This document shows, in pieces, positions 7,361 to 13,512 of a DNA stretch of 13,512 nt; the stretch's first letter is position 1, and each line of letters starts with the position of its first letter. The stretch is taken from positions 1 to 13,512 of the forward strand of contig SKXF01000134.1 of NCBI GenBank assembly GCA_007128555.1, given 5' to 3'. The position numbers and the translations under genes are program-made. The stretch is from Clostridia bacterium (GTDB taxonomy: Bacteria > Bacillota_E > SLMV01 > PUMD01). The notes under the pieces are model-generated. The model did not search any database. It had not been told where the DNA came from and saw only the letters and a program-made list of their open reading frames with translations.

Positions 7361-8557
7361 ATGCAATATGACTTCGATGCAGTGATCGACCGGACAAACA
7401 CCAACAGCAATAAGTGGGACAGGAATCTCGAACTGTTCGGGCGGGAAGATGTCCTGGACATGTGGGTTGCGGATATGGATTTTCCCTCTCCCCAACCGGT
7501 GATCGATGCCATGAGAGAGAGACTGGAACACCCCTTTTTCGGCTATACGTTCCCATCTGATTCTCTGTATGAGGCGGTCATCGAGCGGATGGAGAGGTAC
7601 TACGGTTGGGAAGTCCCCAGGGAATGGATCGTCTTCACCCCGGGCGTTGTCAACAGCCTGTATGCTTCCCTGAAGGCTCTGGCGAATCCCGGCGACCAGG
7701 TTGTGATCCAGTCCCCTGTCTATTTCCCTTTCTTCGGGGCCGTGCAGAACAGCGGTTGCCAGGTGGTCAACAATCAGCTCCGCTATGACGGCGAGCATTA
7801 TACCATGGATCTGGATCAACTCGCAGACTGTTTCGTCACCTCTTCCCGTTTTCCCGCCCGGAGCCACCGGATCCGGGCACTGGTCCTGTGCAGTCCCCAT
7901 AACCCGGTGGGGAGGGTGTGGACCCGGGATGAGCTGTCCCAGCTGGGCGAACTTTGCCTCGAGAACAATTGTGCCCTGATCTCGGATGAGATCCACTGCG
8001 ATCTGCTGGTGGGTGATGCGAAGCACACCGTTACGTCCACGGTCTCCGCAGAGGTGCAGCAGAATACGATTACCCTGATGTCCCCGAGCAAGACCTTTAA
8101 CCTCGCCGGGATGGGCGCCTCCTTTGCGATCATACCGAATCCCGAGTGGAGGGCGGCATTCTCGCAGGCCCGGGTTGGTCAGGCCGGTGTGAACGTGCTG
8201 GGCCTGGTTGCCATGGAGGCGGCTCTTCGTCACGGCGATGACTACCTCCAGCAGCTGAACGCATACCTGCGCAGTAACATCGATTACTTCGCCAGGAGGC
8301 TTGAGGCCATCCCGGGATTGAAGATGTTGCGTCCCGAGGGGACCTACCTGGTCTGGGTGGACATGAGGGCCCTGGAGATGGACGACGAGCAGCTGCGTGA
8401 TTTCATGTTGGAGCGAGCCAGGATTGCCACGGACTTTGGCTTTGTCTTCGGACCAGGGGGAGAGGGCTTTCAGAGGTTCAACCTGGCCTGTCCCCGCAGT
8501 ATTGTGGTGGAGGCGGCCGACAGGCTCGAGGGAGCAGTGGGTGAACTTACCATCTGA
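7361..8557 (+). CDS. MalY/PatB-type PLP-dependent aminotransferase / cystathionine beta-lyase
   Basis: Fold-type I PLP enzyme of the MalY/PatB subfamily, 398 aa, full length. These proteins act mainly as C-S beta-lyases, breaking cystathionine or cysteine to release pyruvate, ammonia and a thiol or sulfide; some also regulate. The start MQYDFD and the MWVADMDFP segment (~residue 34-42) are typical of this group. Other landmarks: CSPHNPVGR, SDEIHCDLL (the PLP-N1 contacting Asp), and SPSKTFNLAGM with the Schiff-base lysine. FNLACPRS near the C-terminus carries the carboxylate-binding Arg. ATG at 7361 with AAGGGGGA 8 nt upstream. The SLH gene follows after ~120 bp with no strong terminator between, so readthrough is possible. 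Which of lyase or aminotransferase activity dominates cannot be told. Confidence 0.9.
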   Translation: MQYDFDAVIDRTNTNSNKWDRNLELFGREDVLDMWVADMDFPSPQPVIDAMRERLEHPFFGYTFPSDSLYEAVIERMERYYGWEVPREWIVFTPGVVNSLYASLKALANPGDQVVIQSPVYFPFFGAVQNSGCQVVNNQLRYDGEHYTMDLDQLADCFVTSSRFPARSHRIRALVLCSPHNPVGRVWTRDELSQLGELCLENNCALISDEIHCDLLVGDAKHTVTSTVSAEVQQNTITLMSPSKTFNLAGMGASFAIIPNPEWRAAFSQARVGQAGVNVLGLVAMEAALRHGDDYLQQLNAYLRSNIDYFARRLEAIPGLKMLRPEGTYLVWVDMRALEMDDEQLRDFMLERARIATDFGFVFGPGGEGFQRFNLACPRSIVVEAADRLEGAVGELTI

Positions 8558-8678
8558 GGTTTCTGGAACAAGGTGCTATCGGCTGGCGTCAATACCACTA
8601 GATGGATGGGATATCGGTGGAGATTTTTCTGCGGTGAGGGTGCGTTCCCGGCGAGTGCCGGCGAAAGGATGAGTGTTC

Positions 8679-10019
8679 ATGTCCGTCAGGAAGCATATGA
8701 TCTGGTTTGTTGCAGCGGTTTTTGTCCTCGTACTTGGGGTTCCGGGGGTCTCCTCTGGGGAGCAGGCCCTGGTAGACGAAGTACCATGGGAAGTCATTGA
8801 TGACGAAGATATGCCCGAGGAGGTCGCGATCTGGGTCGAGCAGAACAAGGTCACCCGGGGCGTCGATCTTCTGCCCGCCGGGGACGTTCGCTACCTGTTG
8901 ATCGCCTGGGGCGAGCTTCCGACAGGCGGCTATGTTGTGGAAGTGGACTTTGTCACAGAGTTTGCAGACGTGTTGACGGTGGATGTCACCCTGACGGAAC
9001 CGGGACCTGACGATGTGGTCTCACAGGCCCTCACCTATCCCTACCAGCTCCTGTCGTTGCCTGCGGGGGACGAAACCGTGATGGTCAACTTCATGGGAGC
9101 CAGCTGGCACGGTGATACCTTCGGACCGATTTCAGATAGTGATCCTGCCATTCAGCTGGAGGCAGTTGTGGGCGAGGATGGAGTTGCACCGAACCCGCTG
9201 GTGGTCCGCGGGCGCGCCCAGGTATATGAAGCTACCTTCTGGTTGGTGCTGGAGGATGGGCATCGCCATCTCAGCGATGATATGCTCACGGCCGCCGTAG
9301 GAGGGCCTGAATGGGCAGAATTCGAGGTCATCCTGACCTATGCGGATCCCTCGAGCCCCAGCGGAACGGTCATCGGAGGATACGACAGCGTTAAGGATGG
9401 ATCTGCTGTCGAGGTGGCGTTCGAGTCCGTCAACTTCGGACCTGTATCATGGACGATGCCCGACGTGAGCGGTCACAGCTGGGCCGAAGGATGGATTCGT
9501 ATGGGCGTAACCCAGGGGTTCATTGACGGTTATCCCCCGGTTGACGAGAGCAACATTCGAACCTTCCGCCCGGAGAAATCGGTGTCGAGAGCGGAGTTCA
9601 TCAAGATGCTGGTGGCTTCCCAGGTGCCAGCTAGCGAACTCCCCGACACGGAGGTGCCCTTTACAGATGTCCGGGGCCATTGGGTGGAGCCCTATCTTGC
9701 CTGGGCCATGCAGGAGTGGGACATGGACGAGTGGGCTCTTGATGCAGTCATAGGTGCTAAGCTCTCTCCAGATATGATGATTACCCGCCAGGAGATGGCA
9801 CTTCTAGCTGTCATTGCCACGGGAGAGACCGACAGCGATGTGGACGTGACCTTCGACGATGCCGACGACATCACCCCAGGCTTCGAGGGGTGGGTCGCTG
9901 CGGCCGTTGAAAAGGGGCTGATCCAGGGACACGGCGACAACACTTTCGGTCCCCGTGATGGCCTGACGCGGGCCCAGGCAGTGGTCGTGATCTGGCGCGT
10001 CGTGAGCGCCCTGCAGTAG
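8679..10019 (+). CDS. Secreted surface protein: PrcB-C-like, Gmad2-like and three SLH domains
   Basis: Exported cell-surface protein, 446 aa from ATG 8679 (a GTG two codons earlier, at 8673, is possible; AAAGGA precedes both). An N-terminal signal peptide (basic SVRKH, hydrophobic core, then VSSGE) leads to: a PrcB C-terminal-like domain at ~75-135, marked by WGELPTGGY and the ALTYPYQLLSLP strand; a beta-sandwich at ~160-250 resembling Gmad2, the Ig-like domain of spore-germination proteins (PNPLVVRGRAQVYEATF); and three S-layer homology repeats (~260-316, ~329-385, ~395-445). SLH triplets bind pyruvylated secondary cell-wall polymer, so the protein should sit on the wall. The SLH signatures (TFRPEKSVSRAEF, TRQEM, FGPRDGLTRAQA) are clear. 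A small hairpin, CCGGC-GAGT-GCCGG (8648-8661), precedes the ribosome binding site. Function of the two N-terminal domains is unproven. Confidence 0.88.
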   Translation: MSVRKHMIWFVAAVFVLVLGVPGVSSGEQALVDEVPWEVIDDEDMPEEVAIWVEQNKVTRGVDLLPAGDVRYLLIAWGELPTGGYVVEVDFVTEFADVLTVDVTLTEPGPDDVVSQALTYPYQLLSLPAGDETVMVNFMGASWHGDTFGPISDSDPAIQLEAVVGEDGVAPNPLVVRGRAQVYEATFWLVLEDGHRHLSDDMLTAAVGGPEWAEFEVILTYADPSSPSGTVIGGYDSVKDGSAVEVAFESVNFGPVSWTMPDVSGHSWAEGWIRMGVTQGFIDGYPPVDESNIRTFRPEKSVSRAEFIKMLVASQVPASELPDTEVPFTDVRGHWVEPYLAWAMQEWDMDEWALDAVIGAKLSPDMMITRQEMALLAVIATGETDSDVDVTFDDADDITPGFEGWVAAAVEKGLIQGHGDNTFGPRDGLTRAQAVVVIWRVVSALQ

Positions 10020-10040
10020 ATCTTGTACTCATCTGAGTTG

Positions 10041-10073
10041 GGGGGAGGAGCCAGAATGCCCGGCTTCTCCCCC
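10041..10073 (+). terminator. Terminator-like hairpin after the SLH protein gene
   Basis: A 12-bp stem, GGGGGAGGAGCC with GGCTTCTCCCCC (one G-T wobble), closes a 9-nt loop 21 bp past the stop codon. There is no T-run after it, so it may work as a T-less terminator or as a 3'-end stabiliser of the mRNA. Confidence 0.65.
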
Positions 10074-10243
10074 ACTGCCAGAGTCCTCGAGTTCATCTCC
10101 ACGTAGCATCTTCGGCATCTCCAGCGAACCGAAAGCTGATCCTCACAGCCTTCGAGAGGTCATGGGCATGGACCCATTCAGCCTTGGGTGGGATCGGCGT
10201 GGGCTGGTTTGAGTATCACAAAGGGGGATCCGTAGGAAGTGGA

Positions 10244-10267
10244 GCCCGGAGAGAGCACTCTCCGGGC
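10244..10267 (-). terminator. Terminator of the manganese catalase gene
   Basis: A perfect 10-bp stem, GCCCGGAGAG with CTCTCCGGGC, with loop AGCA, 7 bp beyond the catalase stop. On the minus strand it is followed by TCCACTTCC and later CCCCCTTT, a weak T tract. It faces the terminator-like hairpin of the convergent SLH gene. Confidence 0.75.
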
Positions 10268-10274
10268 AGGGTTG

Positions 10275-10991
10275 TTAGCGGTTAAGGTGGTTATGCGGAT
10301 GGTCATGATGCCCATAGTGTCCGCGATGGGGATCTGCGAACTGGGGTTCTGTGGGACGAGGCGCCTCGAAGTACTGACCCGGCGAGGACAGGTCAAAATA
10401 GAGACGGGCATCCTCATCGACCCCGAAGTCCAGGTTCGACCCCGTTCCCTGCACCCTGTTGAGGGCCTCCCGGAACAGCGCATTGTGCGCCTCCTCACGA
10501 TTGAGCAGGAAATCGATGGTCTCTCTGACGCCCTTGTCGTCGATCTGGCGGTAGAGGTATTCGTAGACGACCTTGGCCCGCTGCTCTGCAGCGATGTTCG
10601 ACAGCAGGTCGGCCGGCAGATCGCCGGTGCTGTGTACGTAGGTGCCGCTCCAGGGATTGCCCGATGCGTCGGTTAGAAGTGGGCCGAGGCCTCCGAGGAC
10701 GTGGGCCTGGATGCTGCCGCCGCTCACGTTCTCCGCGTCTACATCGTGACCGTTGAGCATATTGATCATGGTCGCGACCATTTCCATGTGGCTGAGCTCT
10801 TCTGCACCGATGTCAAGGAAGAGGTCCTTGATCGCGGGGTCCTTGACTCGGAAGCTCTGCGATATGTACTGCATTGCAGCTTTCAGTTCGCCGTTGCCTC
10901 CGCCCAGCTGTTCCTGCAGCAGCGCTGCGTAGTGGGGGTTGACCCGATCTACCCGCACAGGATGCAGCAGCGTCTTTTCGTGTTGGAACAT
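10275..10991 (-). CDS. Manganese-containing catalase
   Basis: Non-heme di-manganese catalase (PF05067), which converts hydrogen peroxide to water and oxygen in the cytoplasm; 238 aa. All five expected metal ligands can be placed on the four-helix bundle: Glu35 (GNGELKAAM), Glu65 and His68 (EELSHME), Glu136 (AAEQRAK) and His169 (NREEAHN). The sequence from MFQHEKTLLHPVRV is typical of the family, which also includes the shorter spore-coat protein CotJC. The last ~17 residues form a His-rich tail (HRGHYGHHDHPHNH) beyond the catalytic domain. ATG at 10991 has a strong ribosome binding site, GGAGGG, 8 nt upstream. It is a single-gene unit with its own terminator. Likely peroxide protection in an anaerobe or spore former; no PerR-type box was identified. 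Confidence 0.94.
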   Translation of the reverse strand: MFQHEKTLLHPVRVDRVNPHYAALLQEQLGGGNGELKAAMQYISQSFRVKDPAIKDLFLDIGAEELSHMEMVATMINMLNGHDVDAENVSGGSIQAHVLGGLGPLLTDASGNPWSGTYVHSTGDLPADLLSNIAAEQRAKVVYEYLYRQIDDKGVRETIDFLLNREEAHNALFREALNRVQGTGSNLDFGVDEDARLYFDLSSPGQYFEAPRPTEPQFADPHRGHYGHHDHPHNHLNR

Positions 10992-11189
10992 ACGATCATC
11001 CCTCCAGGATTTTAGTACCCCTTAATCTTCCCAGCCTGCCATCGAAGAATCCCCCTGCGCCAGCACGATGGAGCTACCTACCGGTGGGCGAACAGGTCCA
11101 AGAGAAGCTGAACAGCACCCTCCAAGAGTGCAGTCCGTCATGTGTTCCAAAAACTCTATTCTCAGATCAGCAACACCGGGTACCGATCT
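10992..11189. other. Upstream region of the Mn catalase gene
   Basis: No gene seen. Read on the minus strand it contains the catalase ribosome binding site and, just before it, TACTAAAAT, a possible -10 element without a convincing -35. The part next to the transposase fragment is probably more decayed IS sequence. Confidence 0.3.
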
Positions 11190-11468
11190 TCATCCAGGGC
11201 CCGCGACATACATGCCCTTTGCTGCGACTGCCGCACCGAAGACGGGGCTGTTACCGAACGTTGCATCGCATACGACCCATTCTGTGGGGAAGAGGTCTTT
11301 GTTTAAAACCTTTTCCAGCAGACCTTGTGTGATCTGGAGCTTGGGCTTACGTGAGGTCCTTTGGCACAGGACAGGCGGTACGGCGTTCGCCATGTTCATC
11401 GTGGAACCAGACTGTCGGTAAGTATTATTGACAGTCGAGCAGACCGCAGTCTGTGGGGATCCACCCAC
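11190..11468 (-). pseudogene. Remnant of a DDE transposase (IS701 / DDE_5-like)
   Basis: A 92-residue frame whose second half resembles the middle of a DDE superfamily transposase: QGLLEKVLNKDLFPTEWVVC, then DATFGNSPVF, the usual setting of a catalytic Asp followed by a phi-G motif, then AAVAAKGMYV. It stops at 11190. The N-terminal third (before ~11387) has no transposase likeness and overlaps the neighbouring gene's 3' end. The rest of a transposase (first Asp, final Glu, about 300 residues) is missing, so this is a fragment of an insertion sequence, not an active element. Terminal inverted repeats were not found. The IS family assignment is from memory of motif style and is tentative. Confidence 0.5.
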
Positions 11469-12103
11469 CTGCAGCCGGAGAGGCGGAAGGTCACCCCGCG
11501 CGGTGTTCTTGGCAATCTAGCAATCCATATAATGCAGTAGTACTTACTTATCCCAACCAGGATTCCGATGCCAGACAGGCCAAGGGCCACATAGAGGAGG
11601 GTAATCAACCTGTCTAATCGCGCGTTTGTCGATGTAAGAGCCTCGCTTCGCCAATGACGGTCTTTCAGATCGTTCTCCTCCATTATCTCAAGTTGCTTCG
11701 CAATATCAGGCTGTATGCGCGCGACGGTTGCATTCTGAGCGATGAAGGCATGTCGCATTTCTCTGTCCAACGCTGCTACTTGCTCCAAGATCTCCGGGCC
11801 CTGGATTTGGGAAAGAGCTTCGTCTTGCCAATCCAGGATGTTCTGAGACTTGTCGATGAGTAGCTTGAGCCACTCGAGGATTTCGGGCCCGCCTATACTT
11901 CTTATTTGCGTGACTGCTTCGGCCGTGTTGGAGGCTATGTCTTGGAAACTATCGATCAGCAAGACAAGATGATCCTTGGCAGTTCCTAACTGGCCAGAGA
12001 CTTCTGAATACACATCAGCACTTTGCTTGAGCCTTTCCAGAGATTCGACCAAGTCTAATGCTTGTTGCTCAGCTTCAAGAAACCTGTCAGCGTCAGTGGG
12101 CAT
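11396..12103 (-). CDS. Membrane-anchored helical/coiled-coil protein of unknown function
   Basis: I do not recognise this 235-residue protein. Residues 1-165 are strongly alpha-helical, charged and Leu/Glu/Gln-rich, likely coiled coil, with a repeated GPEILE motif at 72-77 and 102-107 (30-residue period). One membrane helix lies at ~167-186 ([20 protein letters not shown]). The final ~40 residues are Arg-rich, G+C-rich in DNA and unlike the rest; they may be read-through into insertion-sequence debris. The start is ATG 12103 because AAAGGAGGA lies 8 nt upstream; this overlaps the end of the RecQ-like gene by 11 bp, so the two are probably translationally coupled. With no signal peptide, the large N-terminal part is likely cytoplasmic and tail-anchored. 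It may tether or regulate the helicase (inference). Confidence 0.7.
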   Translation of the reverse strand: MPTDADRFLEAEQQALDLVESLERLKQSADVYSEVSGQLGTAKDHLVLLIDSFQDIASNTAEAVTQIRSIGGPEILEWLKLLIDKSQNILDWQDEALSQIQGPEILEQVAALDREMRHAFIAQNATVARIQPDIAKQLEIMEENDLKDRHWRSEALTSTNARLDRLITLLYVALGLSGIGILVGISKYYCIIWIARLPRTPRGVTFRLSGCRWVDPHRLRSARLSIILTDSLVPR

Positions 12104-13512
12104 CTTCAGAATCCTCCTTTGCATCGCAGAGCTTCATTACCAGTTTCTTGCCTAGTTTGGTCATCAAATGCTCGGCAGGTATATGCAAGAGATTGTAAGG
12201 GAGGCACTCGACCAACTTTCGGCCGAGATCCCGATCGGCGTAATTGCTCAGCGTTGTGTTGAGCAGCAGCTTGCCTAATATCTGATCGTGGCATCCCAGC
12301 ATGGCTAGAGCCCATGCCAGGAAACTCTTAAGCAGTCCTTCATTTATCGTGTAGCGATTAGTGGCGAAATGTACGGCAGCTTCGAAGTTCTCGACGACGG
12401 TCTCGCGCGATCGATCCCGTGAAAACGCCTCAGTCAACGCCCGCAAGGCTAGAAAACCCGGGTGATCAGGTACGGATTCCAGCTGACGGATAACCTGTCC
12501 TCGAAGTTCCTGGGCGGCCCTGGCAGAGACAATGTCTTTTTCGAATACCTCCATGATGGTGCGCAGACCCGAATCTGCATCGTGAGTGATTTCATTCAGA
12601 AATTCTGTGTATTCAGTTTCTTCCAAGTAGCGTAACAGCCGCTGTCGTAACTCCTCATCGGACTGGCCCTCAGTAGCAGTTTCAAGCATCTCCCGAAGAG
12701 AAGCACGACGTCCTCGTTCGATGACTTCATATATGAATTCAAGCAGGAGCGTAATCATCGTGCCAACGAATCTTTCGAAATCCTGGTGCAGGTGCTTTGA
12801 GGCTTCGATGGTTGCTTTTTCTACTCTGGACACGCTATATCCGGATACATACCGAGTATAAGCTTCAACGATGTCCCGCTTATCTGCATCTGTCAATCGT
12901 ACAGTAAATTCGCCAGAAGAATAATCAATGGTGTAGTCTTCTACTAGCCCAAGTATGAGTAGCCGATGGAGGCTTTTTTCCACAACGCCTCTATCCAGGC
13001 CTGGGAACACCACAGTTTGTGATACCCTCCGTGGATGGCTCCACAGTCGTCCAAATACCACTTCAGCAGCCTTGGCCTCGTCGCTTACTCCGCGGAAGGC
13101 CATAATATGGAAGAAGAGCATTCTTGTGATGTCATCGTTTTCGCTCCACGATAGAGATTTAAGTTGTTTGGCAATCTCATGAACATCCTGACCAGCCGAC
13201 AGTAGTTGCCTGTTTCTTTTTGGATCATCATTGGAAATCAAGATTGTGCATTCAGCAGGACGCCCATCTCGCCCAGCGCGTCCTGCTTCCTGGTAGAAAG
13301 CCTCAAGAGAGGCTGGGATACCGTAATGAATGGTGTATCGAACGTTCGGTTTGTCTATACCCATTCCAAACGCCTTGGTGGCAACGAGCAACGGAATCTG
13401 GTTGGATTTAAATCGCCTGGCTATTTGACGTTTGTCATGGTTCCATTTGCGCCTGTCATGATACTTGGGACTGGACCCTGAGTAGTATGCGGTGGGGATG
13501 CCTAGTTCTGCC
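12093..13512 (-). CDS. RecQ-like ATP-dependent DNA helicase, C-terminal part (5' end outside window)
   Basis: The frame is open to the window edge, giving ~472 residues of C-terminal part. Near the edge the second RecA-like lobe shows motif V ([13 protein letters not shown]) and motif VI with the arginine finger ([10 protein letters not shown]), as in SF2 RecQ helicases, which unwind DNA 3' to 5'. ATKAFGMG and [16 protein letters not shown] differ slightly from the usual RecQ wording. After motif VI there is no four-Cys zinc cluster and no HRDC domain. Instead comes a winged-helix-like segment ([16 protein letters not shown]), then ~300 mostly helical residues, perhaps HEAT-like. So this is a RecQ relative rather than housekeeping RecQ. 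Low G+C compared with upstream genes suggests transfer. The overlapping membrane protein gene follows. Confidence 0.85.
   Translation of the reverse strand, partial: AELGIPTAYYSGSSPKYHDRRKWNHDKRQIARRFKSNQIPLLVATKAFGMGIDKPNVRYTIHYGIPASLEAFYQEAGRAGRDGRPAECTILISNDDPKRNRQLLSAGQDVHEIAKQLKSLSWSENDDITRMLFFHIMAFRGVSDEAKAAEVVFGRLWSHPRRVSQTVVFPGLDRGVVEKSLHRLLILGLVEDYTIDYSSGEFTVRLTDADKRDIVEAYTRYVSGYSVSRVEKATIEASKHLHQDFERFVGTMITLLLEFIYEVIERGRRASLREMLETATEGQSDEELRQRLLRYLEETEYTEFLNEITHDADSGLRTIMEVFEKDIVSARAAQELRGQVIRQLESVPDHPGFLALRALTEAFSRDRSRETVVENFEAAVHFATNRYTINEGLLKSFLAWALAMLGCHDQILGKLLLNTTLSNYADRDLGRKLVECLPYNLLHIPAEHLMTKLGKKLVMKLCDAKEDSEDAH

Noticed and set aside
6797..8233. 478-codon frame on the minus strand
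   Set aside because: It lies antisense to the clear MalY/PatB gene, is rich in Arg, Pro and His, and shows no domain or ribosome binding site. It is a by-product of G+C-rich coding on the other strand.
1..13512. CRISPR array, tRNA or rRNA gene, toxin-antitoxin pair
   Set aside because: I looked for regularly spaced repeats, tRNA T-loop signatures and small overlapping gene pairs, and saw none that held up.

Overview
The window looks like chromosomal DNA from a fairly high-G+C member of the Bacillota (Firmicutes), possibly a Limnochordia- or Clostridia-like anaerobe. This is inference from gene content: an SLH-domain surface protein with PrcB-C-like and Gmad2-like modules, a CapA-family protein, a manganese catalase, a stand-alone rubredoxin, and strong AGGAGG-type ribosome binding sites with frequent GTG/TTG starts. 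There is no rRNA, tRNA or marker gene to confirm it.

Layout. Left part (98-2773, + strand): a class-C beta-lactamase-like serine hydrolase, then a membrane-anchored CapA-family phosphoesterase, 60 bp apart and probably cotranscribed. Then a minus-strand block: a Dph6-type ATP pyrophosphatase (2908-3597), a 56-residue rubredoxin with its own terminator (3835-4005), and a membrane-anchored ClpP-fold SDH_sah protease (4169-5008) with a good sigma-A promoter. A 480-bp divergent spacer rich in inverted repeats separates this from a short M3-like zinc peptidase (5489-6706, +). After a 654-bp gene-poor spacer come a MalY/PatB-type PLP C-S lyase (7361-8557, +) and the PrcB-Gmad2-SLH surface protein (8679-10019, +). 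Convergent to it is a manganese catalase (10275-10991, -); each of these two genes has its own strong hairpin at the 3' end.

Right end (about 11190-13512): a different region. Base composition drops clearly (sample 60-base lines of 38-45% G+C against about 65% in the SLH gene). It holds a decayed DDE transposase fragment, a membrane-anchored helical/coiled-coil protein of unknown function, and the C-terminal part of a RecQ-like helicase that runs off the window. The last two overlap by 11 bp and are probably translationally coupled. RecQ-like motor, unknown membrane partner, foreign composition and IS debris together make this the best candidate for an undescribed system, perhaps genome defence, but that is inference and most of the helicase is outside the window.

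The rest is mainly metabolic, cell-envelope and stress genes: oxidative stress (Mn catalase, rubredoxin), peptide or protein turnover (SDH_sah, M3-like), sulfur amino acid breakdown (MalY/PatB) and envelope proteins (CapA, SLH). They are not arranged as one operon.
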